Source: Oehlia diaphana (lineage: Eukaryota > Glomeromycota > Glomeromycetes > Glomerales > Glomeraceae). From it: a stretch of 46,706 bases of DNA. Shown piece after piece: positions 35,739-46,706 of the stretch. The stretch lies in NCBI GenBank assembly GCA_003833135.1, contig QZLH01000002.1, forward strand, positions 354,378 through 401,083, read 5' to 3'. The notes beneath the pieces were generated by a model. That model ran no database searches and was not told the DNA's origin. It saw only the letters and a list, made by a program, of their open reading frames with translations. Both the position numbers and the translations under genes were made by a program. How positions within the stretch are numbered: position 1 is the stretch's first letter; every line of letters begins with the position of its first letter.

Positions 35739-37494
35739 GTTTTTTCAGTAGTATATGAGTAAAATTTTCGTTGAAGTGTGGGTGTTTTTTTTCTAAAAAA
35801 AAAACTCCCTTGTATGACTATCGGCGCAGCAGACTCTTGAGCTGGAAAGAAAAAAATTGTGGCACAGCATTGCAAAAGTTTTCTTGGATGACGAAATGAT
35901 TTAAAACAATGGATCGAATACAATGCTATAGCATCACTTTTTGAAATCAAAAGAAACGTGACTGAAGATTCATGATCAACTTTTTAATTTCCTTCGATAA
36001 GTTGTTATTTATTTATTTATTTATTTATTTATTTTAAATTAATTAATTAAAAAAAAAATATATAACATGCCTAAAAATATAAATTTAATATACTGTACTA
36101 ATCTCTTTATATAACTATTTACAGTATATATTGATACATCATTAAAATGATCGACCGAATGATCGAACTTCGCATTATCCGCAGTTACACAAAAATTTTC
36201 TTTTGATCAAACTTTATATTGAAGATAGTTAGATAATAATAAAATATACTTTTTACTATAAATAAATAATTTTTATTTATTCAGAAACGTAAAAAAAAAA
36301 AATTTTTTTGAAACAAGATTATAATAAAAGTAAATACAGTAATTATAATAAATAATTTATTTAAATTTAATATAGTGAATACAAGTAAATCTAATATCTG
36401 ATATAATATCAAAGGATAAAGTTCAATTTCTGCAGATTCGTGTAATTATGAGACAAACGTCCCGCAAAGATTATGTATTATCTTTTATCATGTGATAAAA
36501 GTAAAGATCTTTGCATAACTGTATCACATCTATCATACAGTATCTGAACGAATCCTTTTTCAATTTTTTCAATCAATTATTATTTACGTTACATTATTAA
36601 AAATTTTATTCATCAACTTTCAGGTGTTAGGTATAATTTGGTATAAATCGAAATTCTATTTACATGAATCCAATTATAATATTCGATTATTCACAGAATT
36701 ATCAAAGAAAAAAAACGATTAATTCTGTTTAGGAGAGATTGTTTATAATCGGATGATATTTCGTAATGAAAAAAAAGTAAGAAAAAATGAAACGGCTTTA
36801 CCCGATAAAGTCAATGTAAAAATACGAGAATAATCTATTTATAGTTTTTAGATTAACCTTTAAAGATAATCGATGAATAATTATTGAGTATTTTCCGTTG
36901 TTTGAGAGAAACTTTTTTGGTGACTGGTATGATTACTGCGTCAGGTCTATTTAGCACGTGATTTGTATGATTTTTTGTAATTACAGTAATATATTACTAA
37001 TATTAATATTTATAATATTTATGCTATTGTGCTTATTATAATAAATTAATTACCAATTTAACGAGATACAATAAAAAAATATAAATTTGATCCGAATTAC
37101 TTATTGTACGAACACAATATTAATCAATATAATCCTGAATCCTGAAATAAAGGAGTGACGTAAAAATGTTTAATCGTTTTTTTTGGTTTCGTTTGTATAT
37201 CTTGTATATCTTGTGTATTTCATTGTTCCCATTTACGTTAATTATAGGAAAATGTTTTTTTTATCGATTTAAAAAGATCTTTTATTGCTAAAAATATAAA
37301 TTTAAATATAAAATGAGATCATCCTTTGTATTACACCCCTACAACTAAAAGTATAACTTAAATTCCTTTTTAAAATTAGGAACACGTGTCTAACTTATAA
37401 ACAAATAAATACTGAAATAAATAATAAAATTTTTCTTTCTCCTTATTCCTTAAATTTTCTCTTAAAAAAAGTTCGAAAATATACCATATACGAT
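35739..37494. other. Long AT-rich intergenic region
   Basis: This region holds the promoters of the SAM gene (left) and the kinase-like gene (right). A (TTTA)n microsatellite lies at 36006-36035. A 9-bp perfect hairpin (CTTTTATCA with TGATAAAAG, 36482-36501) is present. The frame at 35729-35950 has no domain. No gene is supportable. Confidence 0.5.
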
Positions 37495-39939
37495 ATGGCA
37501 ACAAAAGTGTGGCTTGAAGCTACTCTTAAGAATGGTCATATTAAATTTATAGATTATGATTCATTTCAACAAATAACACCTTTACCAGCTCAACGTAGAG
37601 CATCATCATCGAGTAATTTATTTTGGGCTATTTGGGGTAAAGATAATAAAATCCCTGTCGCTTTGAAGACTTGGAAATCAGATTGTAATAATATAGATCA
37701 TAATGCTATAGAAAGATTTGTTAATGAGGTATCTAATAAAAATTCATCTTTTTTTCAATATTTAAATTATTAAATTAACTCTTTCTCTCTCCTTTAGTTG
37801 ACATTATTATCAAAAGTAAACTTTCATGCTAATGTAGTTAGATTTTTTGGAATGAGTCAACATTCTTCAAATGATACATATTTTCTTGTTATGCAGTATG
37901 CTAACGGTGGTACGTTACGCCAACATTTACAGCGTAATTTTCACCAATTAACATGGCATGATAAAATCCGATTCATCAAAGAAATAGCAACAGGTTTACA
38001 ATGTATACATAACGAAGGAATGTCGCATAAGAATTTGGTATGTTAATCTGAATTTATTACAAGTTATTTTTAATTGATCATTGACTTTTTTTTTGTCATT
38101 TATAGCATCCAAATAATGTGTTGGTTCATGATGGAAGAATGATGATAGCAGACTTGGGATTTTCAGATACATGGCATGATTTATCAAAACCATATCATGA
38201 TGAAATGATACCATTTTTAGAACCATTGTTTTTACAAAATAATTCTTATCAAAGAGATAAAAGATCGGACATTTATAGTTTAGGAGTAATAATGTGTGAA
38301 GTATCAAGCGGAAGACCTCCTTTTGAATCTACAGCATCAAATTTTCATTTATTATTGAGAATTATAATGAATGGAGAAAGAGAATCATCTATAGTACCAG
38401 GAGCTCCATTACAATATGTACAACTTTATCGACATTGTTGGGATGGTGATCCAATTTCTCGTCCTAACATACAAGATGTTTTACATAAGTTAGATAAAAC
38501 GAGGTTATATTCTTCTTTTGTTAAACCTGGAGAAGTTCGTTTTAAACTAGATCCTCTTCCTTCAAAAAACAAGGATGAATATTTATATTTATCAAGTAAT
38601 AATAGTAGAACATTAATTAAAAGGTATTCTCACCCTAATATATCACCATCATCATCACCTACAATGTCTCCAAGAATGGTTCCTCCTATTATGTTAGACT
38701 CCGCAGGTGAATAGATCTTTTTTTAAAATATAAATATATATATATATTTATTTATTAAATTAACTATAAATATGGTTTTTTTAAAAGATACTGCAAATGA
38801 TACGGGGGATTATGTTGTAATTGATAAAGAGGAGTTAGCAGAATATATAAAACTACAATCAAAACATGTTAGTATTTCTCGAATTTTATATTCCAATCAT
38901 ACTTTTCTTAACGAAATTTTTCTATATCTTTTTCTGAAAAAAAAAGCGTTTGTCAGATGGTGACTTGCCAAAAAGGAGACGTGAAAAAGGAAGAAGTTTG
39001 AGTTTTGATAAATTTAAAAGTTCTCGCATAAGTCGAACATCATATGGAGAAGGTAGTTCGTATATGCAACAAGAAAATAGTGATTGTGATGAAATAGCAT
39101 TTGAAAATCTTTCAATAAGTGACATTCAACAACCCCAAGTAACATTAATAGCAAGATATGCTCCAAAAAAGAAAATAATATCGGCTTTTGAAACGTTAAA
39201 GAAAAAAGGAGAAAATCTAAAAAGCAGAGATATAAGAATGAAAACAGCAATACATAGATTAATTTGGAATAACGATTTATTTGAGATGAACATTGGACTT
39301 TCATCAACAAAACATCCAAGACATAATCATTTTAGGATGGCATTAAAATGGTTATGTTCAAATGATGTTGATATTAATTCAAAAGATGAATTTGGATGGA
39401 CTCCTTTACATGAAGCAATATGGAAAAGAAGAGAACCTGGAATTATATCAGCATTATTAGATTATAATGCAAATCCAAATATACCAGACAATTATGGTTC
39501 GACTTCACTTCATCAATGTTTAAATCTCTTGAGAACGACAACAATAGATTCAGAAAAATTACACTTATATGGTTGTATAAAATTACTTTTATCTCATGGT
39601 GCTAATCCAAATATATCCCTGCCGGATTTTACTTTAACATTATCTGGAGCTCCTTTTCCAAATTCTTTATTTGCTGCTGTTTATTTGGATTTACCTTTAG
39701 ATATTATTGAATTAATGGTAAAAAAAGGTGGTGATGTTAATTCAACTTCTTTTCGCGGATTATATTTATTGGATTTTGCCGCAAAAGTTAATAACATTCG
39801 TGCTCTTAAATATTTAACTGATAACAAGAATTATTTTGGAAAAAAAAATATTTTTAATACTATAAGGTATTCTGCTAGATCTTATAATATTAAACATGAA
39901 AAGTCTTTTGCTAAACGTAGATTTAACATTACTACTTAG
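37495..39939 (+). CDS. Pseudokinase-ankyrin fusion protein
   Basis: Five exons: 37495-37728, 37798-38037, 38106-38706, 38788-38867, 38947-39939, encoding 715 residues. A protein kinase fold spans about 25-285. It has VALK with Lys58, a helix-C Glu near 78, and the loop HKNLHPNN (155-162), where the HRD Arg is Lys and the catalytic Asp is Asn157. DLG (174-176) replaces DFG. Late kinase features are SDIYSLGVIMCEV and RPNIQDVLHKL. Loss of the HRD Asp predicts little or no phosphotransfer. After a Ser/Pro-rich linker, ankyrin repeats cover about 515-680 (FGWTPLHEAIWKR, YGSTSLHQC, LLSHGANPNI, KKGGDVNS). A role as a signalling scaffold is inferred. Kinase-like genes of this sort are strongly expanded in mycorrhizal fungi. 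Confidence 0.87.
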
Positions 39940-41300
39940 TATATATTCAAATGACATTTGTACATTTTATTTTATTATATAGTTGTAAAGAATTTTTATT
40001 TATTTTTTGTTTTATATGTTTATATGTAGATTTTTTTATGGTGATTTAGATACTTTTAATTCATATGTAAATTTTTTTTTTAATTATATTACCTGCATGT
40101 ACATTCAAATTTGGCACAAGAAGTTTTGGATAATCAATCTGATCAATTTTTCTGGCATGTTACAAAATAACTACTTTATTGTATATCTAGTACAATTGTT
40201 CATTTTTAATTGTGATTAGGTAAGTTTTGATTTACGATTTACGATTGAGATTGCGAAACCTAATTTTATAAAGATGAATATAAAATGTTAAAAAAGTATC
40301 AAAACTGTATATTCCTTTATTAATATAATTAAATTTAATTTGCCAAAAATTATTTAGGTTATTTGACTGAAAATTATATTTCATTTAATTGAATTTTAAC
40401 GAGCTGATGTCCCGCCAAGGATTCTACCTGTCATCCGAAATGGACTATTTAACAAGGTATATTTGAAGATATGACTAGGTATGTCAAAACCTTTTTTACA
40501 AAACGTTATTTAATTAATAGGGAAATTGTAATTTACAAATTAAATTTTTGTATTTTTAAACTTTATATAGTAAATATTAAGAAAGCAACTAAATACATTA
40601 AATGACGTTTTCTTTAATAATTATTAATTATATTTTATATTTAAAACTTTCTAATATCAGATATTTTTTTTTTTATAATAATTTCAATAATTAAAATCTA
40701 ATATATAATAGTTTATGAAATAATTGAAATAATAAAATTTTTAGACCAATTTCAACTAAGTCATTTAAACTAAGTGAAAGTATTTTACCAAATTTTTTAC
40801 TTTTTAAATTTAAATTTTTTAACTTTTGTAAATTTAAAATACATTTTTAAAATCTTATTCTTAAATGATAACAAAATTTGCTTGCGATAATAAAATTGTT
40901 TAATTTCATATACACGAGTAAGTTTCCAAGGAATGGTCGATCGATCAATAGACCATAAACCAATAAAATAGACTTACGGCATGTGATCATGAATCATCTC
41001 ACTCGTGTTTTTAATTCAGAATAAAAACATTAATGCATATCTATCCCTTTAATTTCTCAATCTGGCAGTCCCTGAAAAGTCACCAGATTATCTTTTATTC
41101 TTTTATTTTTACAATTTCCTTATACTCACGTTTCCAATCAAGGTGGCAACGCCCTGTTTCTGTAAGGGACAGTCGCGTTTTGGTTATCAGTTTAACAAAT
41201 TGCTTTCGGTCTTAGTATGTAGGGCTCATTAATTTATACTGTAACTCGGTTCATTTTGTGAATTAAAAATTCCTTATACTCACGTCTAACTCTCGTAAAA
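39940..41300. other. AT-rich spacer
   Basis: No supported gene is present. Frames at 40007-40219 and 41033-41215 are not protein-like. The last few hundred bases are less AT-rich and probably hold the promoter of the gene starting at 41301. Confidence 0.5.
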
Positions 41301-43503
41301 ATGCAACTTACTTTCGAGTGCCTTAACAAGTTAAAATATCCAGGTAAGTCAAACTATACAACGTTTTCTAATGACAACGCTTTGTAACGTAAACCGTTAT
41401 TCATAAACACGTAAACACGTAAACACGTAGACTTTTGGATGAACACAGAAAACCCTTCGCTCAAGAAGTTTTAGATTTCCGATTAATGAAGGTGATTTAG
41501 AAGATGAAATAACGGAACACAGTCGATTTAATAGCGAATTGAATGCCATTGGCGAGTACTATGATGAAGCGTCCGAAATCGGGCTGAAAGTAATAAACTG
41601 GAAATATTTTTTTTAAGGCAAGTTGATTTCATTTGGAAAAGTCCTGATAGAGCATATTATTGAAGAAGATCATAGAGTGCAGGTTCGAATCCTGCTCTGG
41701 ACGATTTTATTTGATCAATTCTGCAGCCAGAGTTGCTCTATTCCGTCATCAGCTACCCTGCTGATTGCGGTTGGCAGTGGGAAAGGTTGCGGCTTGCTGA
41801 TGAGCATGCCATAGATGGTGTGTTAGTGTGCAGTGCAGTGTTTCAATGGACTACTTTGCGGATTGCGGTTCACAAGGAAAAGACTGCGTGTTTGTCCGTT
41901 GTTTCAGGCTAATCATATGGTTTTTTTATATCAACCATTACTTACTTCTGTGTTTAGGATGACAAAAAGTCGAAGGTAATAGATCTTTTCTGGATTTACA
42001 AGCCAAGAGTCAAACCATTCAACAACGTCAAGTAGGTTATCTTTATGCGTTTTCAAAATTTAATGATTCTGTTTACTAATGTCTACAAAAAACATTGTTA
42101 AGAATGAACTGGAGAAAAGAATTCATCTCGAATGATTTGATGCATTTTATGTTGACATATTAAAATTCCTGTTTTATCCAACTAATTGTCCTTATATTCA
42201 TTATTAGAGAACCGATTTGTTCGAATATAGTTGACGCTGCAAATAAACACTTAATGGAAAGACTACAACTTAATCATGATTATCATTGGAAGCCTATCAT
42301 TAATGACGCGACCAAATATATTAATGAATTAATTGAGAGTGTAGGGTTCGAGGACTTTTACGAGTAATTTTCTTTCGCTTCCAATAATTATGTCAATTTG
42401 ACTTTTTTACTTTCCTCTAGAGTGATAGTCGTAGTAATCTCCGTCAGAAACTTCAAATCTCATTCGTACCATCAGGAGAAACCTATTCATTCGACAAACA
42501 TTATGAGATGAGTTGGGCTCACCGGTTTGCTGATAAATTGTAGGTCTAATATGCTGTTTCTTTACGTTAAATGTTTACATGTGATCTAATTCTTGCGCTT
42601 ACAAAAATTTGCTTTGCCTTATTCTTATTCTTGTCACTAGGTTATCTTTATTTGAAGCTCCCCGAAATCCGCTTCTCGATAGAAATTCCGAAGGTTGGAT
42701 CAACTGCCATCTTTTGGCACCATTGATCGATGATTGTTTCCTACCGTGTGAGGAGATTCAAGTTCACCGGCGAATATGGAATTTTCTGTTAATTTCTTAG
42801 CCAATCATCTCAGCATTCCATTCTGATTTCTTATTTTTTATTTCCAGCTGTGAAGAAATGTCTCTTGTCTCATTTGCGCGCAAAAATATATCAAGAGAGG
42901 AGTCAGAAAAGAAGCAACCAGAACACAAAATCGATATTATTTTTCGTATAGATGATATGGAGTATTTTTGCGCTAAAACTTTTACTGATGAAGATCCCAT
43001 AATTCGAAGCCAATTTCTTTACAAATATAAATTATTTAGGGAAATGAAAGATCAGTTAGATCGTCTACTGAAGAAATTGAAATTCACGAAAGAAACGATC
43101 AAAATGGTGAAATATAGTTCTGCATGGAATATCCCACGGAGGTAATGATAGAAAGACAATAATTTTTTTATTATAAAAAGTTAGTAAACCCTATTTTATA
43201 CATTCGAAAAGGTTTTAATGGTACAATGTACGCCAAGTATTATGATGTGGATATCGGATATTATTACGTGTTTGAGTCAGGCCAATATAGAATCGGAACA
43301 ACATTAAGAAGTGTCCGATTTGCTGATTGAATTTTCTAATTATTTCTTTCTGATTATTACAGAATGATATAATTGGTGTCCTTGAGGTTGTTGATAAAAT
43401 AAAAAAAATTGCTTTACGAACAAACTCAAAAAAGTTATTTACTATTGAAGATCTTCCAGAAACAACACCAACCCCCAAAAAAGACTCCGAAAGGGTAGTA
43501 TAG
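41301..43503 (+). CDS. Uncharacterised multi-exon gene, probably frameshifted
   Basis: A tentative exon chain is 41301-41343, 41501-41589, 41958-41975, 42008-42035, 42210-42363, 42423-42539, 42641-42787, 42848-43141, 43212-43312 (or to 43321 with a GC donor), 43363-43503. Exons 5-8 are well supported by phase and protein-like text (PICSNIVDAANKHLME, SFDKHYEMSWAHRFADKL, SEGWINCHLLAPLIDD, KIDIIFRIDDMEYFCAKTF). Exons 1-4 are weaker. Between exons 8 and 9 the frame fails by one base: the clear continuation (GFNGTMYAKYYDVDIGYYYV) needs one T fewer in TTTT at 43213-43216. It is either a recent frameshift or a homopolymer error. I do not recognise the family. The D..F..EYF..K pattern around exon 8 weakly recalls restriction-endonuclease-like folds, which is speculative. 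Confidence 0.6.
41641..41703 (+). pseudogene. tRNA-like relic (truncated D arm)
   Basis: The T arm is perfect: stem GCAGG (41679-41683), loop TTCGAAT, stem CCTGC (41691-41695), containing the polymerase III B box GGTTCGAATCC. The acceptor arms GTCCTGA (41641-41647) and TCTGGAC (41696-41702) pair at six of seven positions, and G follows as discriminator. After TA the sequence goes directly to GAGCA, as if the 5' half of the D arm were deleted. The loop TTGAAGA would place GAA (Phe) as anticodon, but the anticodon stem does not pair. It is 63 nt instead of about 73 and lies in an intron of the 41301-43503 gene. It may be the head of a tRNA-derived SINE. Confidence 0.6.
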
Positions 43504-43665
43504 TTTAATGTTAACGTTTCATTTTAAAATTATTACCTTCATTTCTAATATATAAAGTAATGCTATTGCACTTGCAAATGTAAATGTATATTTTAAAATA
43601 AATAAAGCTTCATAAATTGTAATCCCAAAATATTAAAAATAATTAAATCTCATAAATATTCATCA
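43504..43665. other. 3' flank of the preceding gene
   Basis: AT-rich DNA with AATAAA-like words near 43598-43606 probably serves as transcript end. No gene. Confidence 0.4.
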
Positions 43666-43917
43666 CCTGCTCAGAGTAAAAGTGCCATTTACCCCAGAAT
43701 TACCGACACTTTTATAATTAAAATTCCACCCCACGTGACCGGTGACATTTAAAGGGATGTGAAAAAAATAATTTTGTGAAGCAAAAAAAAAACTAAGTCC
43801 CTCAGATAAATATAAACAGTGAAAACGCAGTGGGGCATGATGCCGGTGATGAATTTTACAAAATCACATGGGGTGGAAAAAGTGTCGGTGATACTGGGAA
43901 AGATGAAAAGTACCAGG
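43666..43917. mobile_element. About 250-bp foldback element (MITE)
   Basis: Long imperfect inverted arms of about 75 bp are present. Left arm words CCAGAATTACCGACACTTTT and CCACCCCACGTGA are matched on the right, in reverse complement, by CCAGTATCACCGACACTTTT and CCACCCCATGTGA. Both outer ends begin CCTG. GC content is higher than in surrounding DNA. No coding capacity. Target duplication was not resolved. Confidence 0.75.
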
Positions 43918-44422
43918 AAAATCACATGACTGATCATTTCTGTTTTTTATAATCTAAAATTTAGGCTGGTCCGCTGACTTCGCAGTAAGATATCAGAAAA
44001 ATTCTTGCTGAAATAATATGCAAAGTCATCTGCAACTGCTCAATTCTAATTTTTTTGAAGATCTATTAATAAACCCGGCCAAAGAAAAAGATGTGTTAGC
44101 TTTACTAATTTTCTCAATATTCGCGGATCAAATTAATAAGAATTAATCAAAAATAGAAATTGAGTGATCAGATCTAGTATAGTAGTATAGTTCGGACAAT
44201 TGAAATAGAAGTGAGGCAATAGCATTTATCTATACAAATCTAGTATCACCCATTAAAGGGGAATTTAAAACAAAAAAAATCATATGATTACCATTTTCTT
44301 TAGCCATTATTGTTTATTTGTTTATTTAAATTAATATTTGACCATTTTAAGGCTAAAATATCAAGATTTCTTATTATCAGTTTGATTTTATAAAACATTG
44401 CAAAACTGGCTTAATTTTAAAT
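43918..44422. other. AT-rich spacer
   Basis: I see no gene or repeat that can be supported here. Confidence 0.4.
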
Positions 44423-44699
44423 ACTGGTAAAAAAATGGTTTATCCTACACATATCCTACACATATCTTACATATATCAGGTATTCAAAATGTAGAAAATC
44501 ATACACATATAATACATATATCATATACATATTGGATACTTATATATATCATATACCTATCAAATACCTGATATATGTATGATATACATATTAGTACCCG
44601 ATATGTATATGTTATGTGTATTATTTGTATATGATTTTCTACATTTTAAATACCTGATATGTGTAAGATATGTGTAGAATAAATCATTTTTTTACCAGT
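44423..44699. mobile_element. 277-bp near-palindromic MITE
   Basis: The terminal repeats are ACTGGTAAAAAAATG on the left and CATTTTTTTACCAGT on the right, an exact inverted match. The arms continue with mirrored words (ATATCAGGTATTC / AAATACCTGATAT, TGTAGAAAATCATA / TATATGATTTTCTACA) almost to the centre near 44560. The whole unit could fold into one long hairpin. There is no coding capacity, and no clear target duplication was found. Confidence 0.85.
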
Positions 44700-44893
44700 G
44701 AAATTTACTTTTTTTGCCAATTTCCTTTTTTATACATGCTTATATTTGATTGTTGTTCTTTTTATACAAATGGTAAGTTTTTATTGGCCATTTTACTTAC
44801 AAAATAAATTAGGAAATTGAAATATTATCTAAAGGGTAGTTATTATGTATATGAAATTATATTGTATAAGAAATATTTTACATAATTTAATTA

Positions 44894-45309
44894 CAGTCAA
44901 CTCTAGATATAACGAACTAACCGTTCCAGAAGGTTTAATTCAGTATATAGTAAATTTGTTATATAATATACTGAACTAGTTTTCTTTATAGGTAATTTAA
45001 GCCTAATTTGTAATACTAGCCAAAATTATAATTTCTTTTAATGTAAATTTTTGAAAAAATTACTAGTCATTCTAGCCAGCACTATAAAATTGACCTGGAC
45101 TACTATGACCGTTCGTTATAGAAAGTATAAGTTATTATATAATAATATATAGGGGCTAGTTAAGTTCAGTTCAAATGTGTTATATAATATTTTATTATAA
45201 AAGTTTGTTATATCCAGTGAAATTATTTATAAAAAATCAGTTCTGGAAATTATGATTCAGTATAACAAGGTTTTAGTACAAACAGGTTCGTTATAATCAA
45301 AGTTGATTG
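44894..45309. mobile_element. 416-bp Tc1/mariner (pogo-like) MITE
   Basis: The ends are inverted: left CAGTCAACTCTAGATATAAC, right (reverse complement) CAATCAACTTTGATTATAAC, both followed by GAAC. TA flanks both sides (44892-44893 and 45310-45311). Internal GTTATAT/ATATAAC words repeat in both orientations. It resembles the 2558-2754 element at its tip and so belongs to the same broad superfamily. It is non-coding. Confidence 0.8.
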
Positions 45310-45626
45310 TAGTTCTATTTTTATAATAATTTTTTATTCCTAAAAAATAAAATAAATATTATTATTACCCTTTTTTTATTAAGTATAAATTTTTAAATAA
45401 TATTTATATATTTTATATTTTAATAATTCCATTACTATTTGATAAATCTTTATTATATAAGTTATATCTGCTTATATCTTAGATAAAAAATATTAACATT
45501 GCTTTTATAATATAAATTTCAATATATGATATTTGAATTAAAACTGAATTACTAAATAATAGTAAAAATATTATAAGAAATCAGAATTTATAATATAATT
45601 ATAACTTATATAATCTAAGGCCAAAG

Positions 45627-45901
45627 AAATAAAATTATTCGTTTCTCAAAAAAAAATTGCTAAATTTAATCCGACCACCCAGAAAAAAAATTTATTCTTC
45701 AAAAAAATTTAGCAGATTCCTAGAAGATGATTGGTTGATTTAATAAATTTTTTGCTCAGGTTACCAGATGGAAAAAAATTTATTTTTTTATGATTATGAT
45801 TGGTCAAAACCAAAATCACATAACTAAATAAAATAAATTTTTTTATTTTTTTGTAACATTTACATGACCCGTCTGGTCATGAGAAACGAATAATTTTATT
45901 T
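45627..45901. mobile_element. 275-bp element with 21-bp perfect terminal inverted repeats
   Basis: The left end (45627-45647) starts AAATAAAATTATTCG and continues TTTCTC. The right end (45881-45901) is its exact complement, GAGAAACGAATAATTTTATTT. The interior is AT-rich with AAATTTATT blocks on both strands. The ends differ from the TA-flanked elements, so it is a separate family. Confidence 0.7.
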
Positions 45902-46544
45902 ACTTGTCCTAATGTTAAATTTGAATTAAATTCTGCAAATTGGTTTATTAAATATATTTAATTATTCTTAAAATATATCCAATTACTTTTTATTCAAAAT
46001 CATTTATTTCAATAATTGAAAATTTATTATCCTTTCTTTTAAAAAAATAATATTATTAATTTTTTTCCATTAAATTAATTCACTATTTGACTTTATTGAA
46101 ATATGATCTTTTACATTTACTTTAAAACAAGTTTTTTTATATAAACATATTAATATTATTTATTTTTAGTAAAAAATTCAAAAAAAATGAACACTAAAAT
46201 ACTAATTAGCATATATAGCGGGCCACAGTACCCTGGGTATCTTGCAAAAATCGGGGTTTGACCCTGTACCCCCAGGTACTAAACAAAGCCTAAAAATTCC
46301 ATTTTTTTGCGAATATCTCACGATCTACCAGTCCAATTTGAATGATCTTTTTTTTATTTTGAAGAGCTCAATGAGAGCTATCAAACAAAAAAAGATGGCT
46401 TAAATTTGATCACTGGATCATGAGACCAGGTACTATACAATTCTATGAAATTTTTTAAGGGGGTAACTTAAAGATGTTAGCTGTAATTGATTTGCCGATG
46501 CTGTAATATTACGGCATACAGCATTACAGTTATGACACTTTTCG
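45902..46544. other. Spacer with a GC-richer repeat-like block
   Basis: After AT-rich DNA, 46215-46470 is less AT-rich and looks like a dispersed repeat, with CAGTACCCTGGGTA and, inverted, CCCCCAGGTACT and CCAGGTACTATA. A hairpin ATGCTGTA/TACAGCAT (46498-46505 with 46517-46524) directly precedes the tandem repeat. No gene. Confidence 0.45.
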
Positions 46545-46639
46545 TAATACTGTAATTAGTCTATAATGCTGTAATTATGCCATAATGCTGTAATTAGGCC
46601 GTAATGCTATAATTAGATCTTAATGCTATAATTAGGCTG
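46545..46639 (+). repeat. Five-copy 19-bp tandem repeat
   Basis: Five consecutive 19-bp units start TAATRCTRTAATTA with a variable last five bases (GTCTA, TGCCA, GGCCG, GATCT, GGCTG). Copies differ at two to six positions, so the array is not very recent. A related text in reverse orientation (CAGCATTACAG) lies just before it. Confidence 0.85.
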
Positions 46640-46706
46640 TAAAGTCATAATTTTTAATACTATAAAAATTTAAAACAAAAGTAATGAATTATAAAAGTAA
46701 AATTAC

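Noticed and set aside
36006..36035. CRISPR-like regular repeat
   Set aside because: It is a simple (TTTA)n microsatellite; no spacer-repeat structure exists anywhere in the window.
41641..41703. Functional tRNA-Phe gene
   Set aside because: The D arm is truncated, the anticodon stem is unpaired and one acceptor pair is mismatched; kept only as a relic.

Overview
The window looks like nuclear DNA of an early-diverging fungus, most likely an arbuscular mycorrhizal fungus (Glomeromycotina, Rhizophagus-like). The evidence is very AT-rich DNA, genes split by many short GT..AG introns, fungal versions of housekeeping genes, Myb, SAM-domain and kinase/ankyrin genes of the kind expanded in these fungi, and much decayed mobile DNA between genes. 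The assignment is inferred from gene content, not from a search. Exon models were built by hand from open frames, splice signals and phase arithmetic; no transcript data were available.

Layout. 1-7186 is a gene-poor repeat region. It holds a perfect 78-bp palindrome, fragments of a family-B DNA polymerase pseudogene in two places (1284-1613 and 3388-5365), a pogo-like MITE and a tandem array of exon-intron-like units (5889-6290). 7187-8249 (-) is a three-exon Myb gene with a MITE in its second intron. 8250-14147 holds mainly relics and AT-rich spacer, with a possible small spliced transcript near 9.8-10.3 kb. 14148-21445 (-) carries an acid sphingomyelinase-like phosphodiesterase, an ABHD11-type hydrolase and a SUR2 sphinganine C4-hydroxylase, so two of three neighbouring genes act on sphingolipids. 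21872-23497 (+) is a DUF7918-like acidic, probably nuclear protein, followed by a U4 snRNA gene (23735-23877). 24902-27116 (+) is ATP sulfurylase (MET3). It converges on a 17-exon Bzz1-type F-BAR/C1/SH3/SH3 gene (27438-30531, -), which shares a divergent promoter with a Kv-type potassium channel (30962-33577, +). 34410-35738 (-) is a SAM-domain gene of a fungal-specific type. 37495-39939 (+) is a pseudokinase-ankyrin fusion. 41301-43503 (+) is an unrecognised multi-exon gene with a probable one-base frameshift and a tRNA-like relic in an intron. The last 3 kb is a cluster of inverted-repeat elements ending in a 19-bp tandem repeat.

How the genes relate. SUR2 makes phytosphingosine-type bases and the sphingomyelinase-like enzyme cleaves phosphosphingolipids, at opposite ends of sphingolipid turnover. 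MET3 starts sulfate assimilation, Bzz1 links membrane curvature to actin during endocytosis, the channel sets K+ permeability, and U4 is a spliceosome core RNA. The most unusual items are the exon-intron array whose 5' splice sites and branch-point sequences sit in hairpins with a compensatory base change, the micro-exons placed on key motifs, and the pseudokinase-ankyrin gene.
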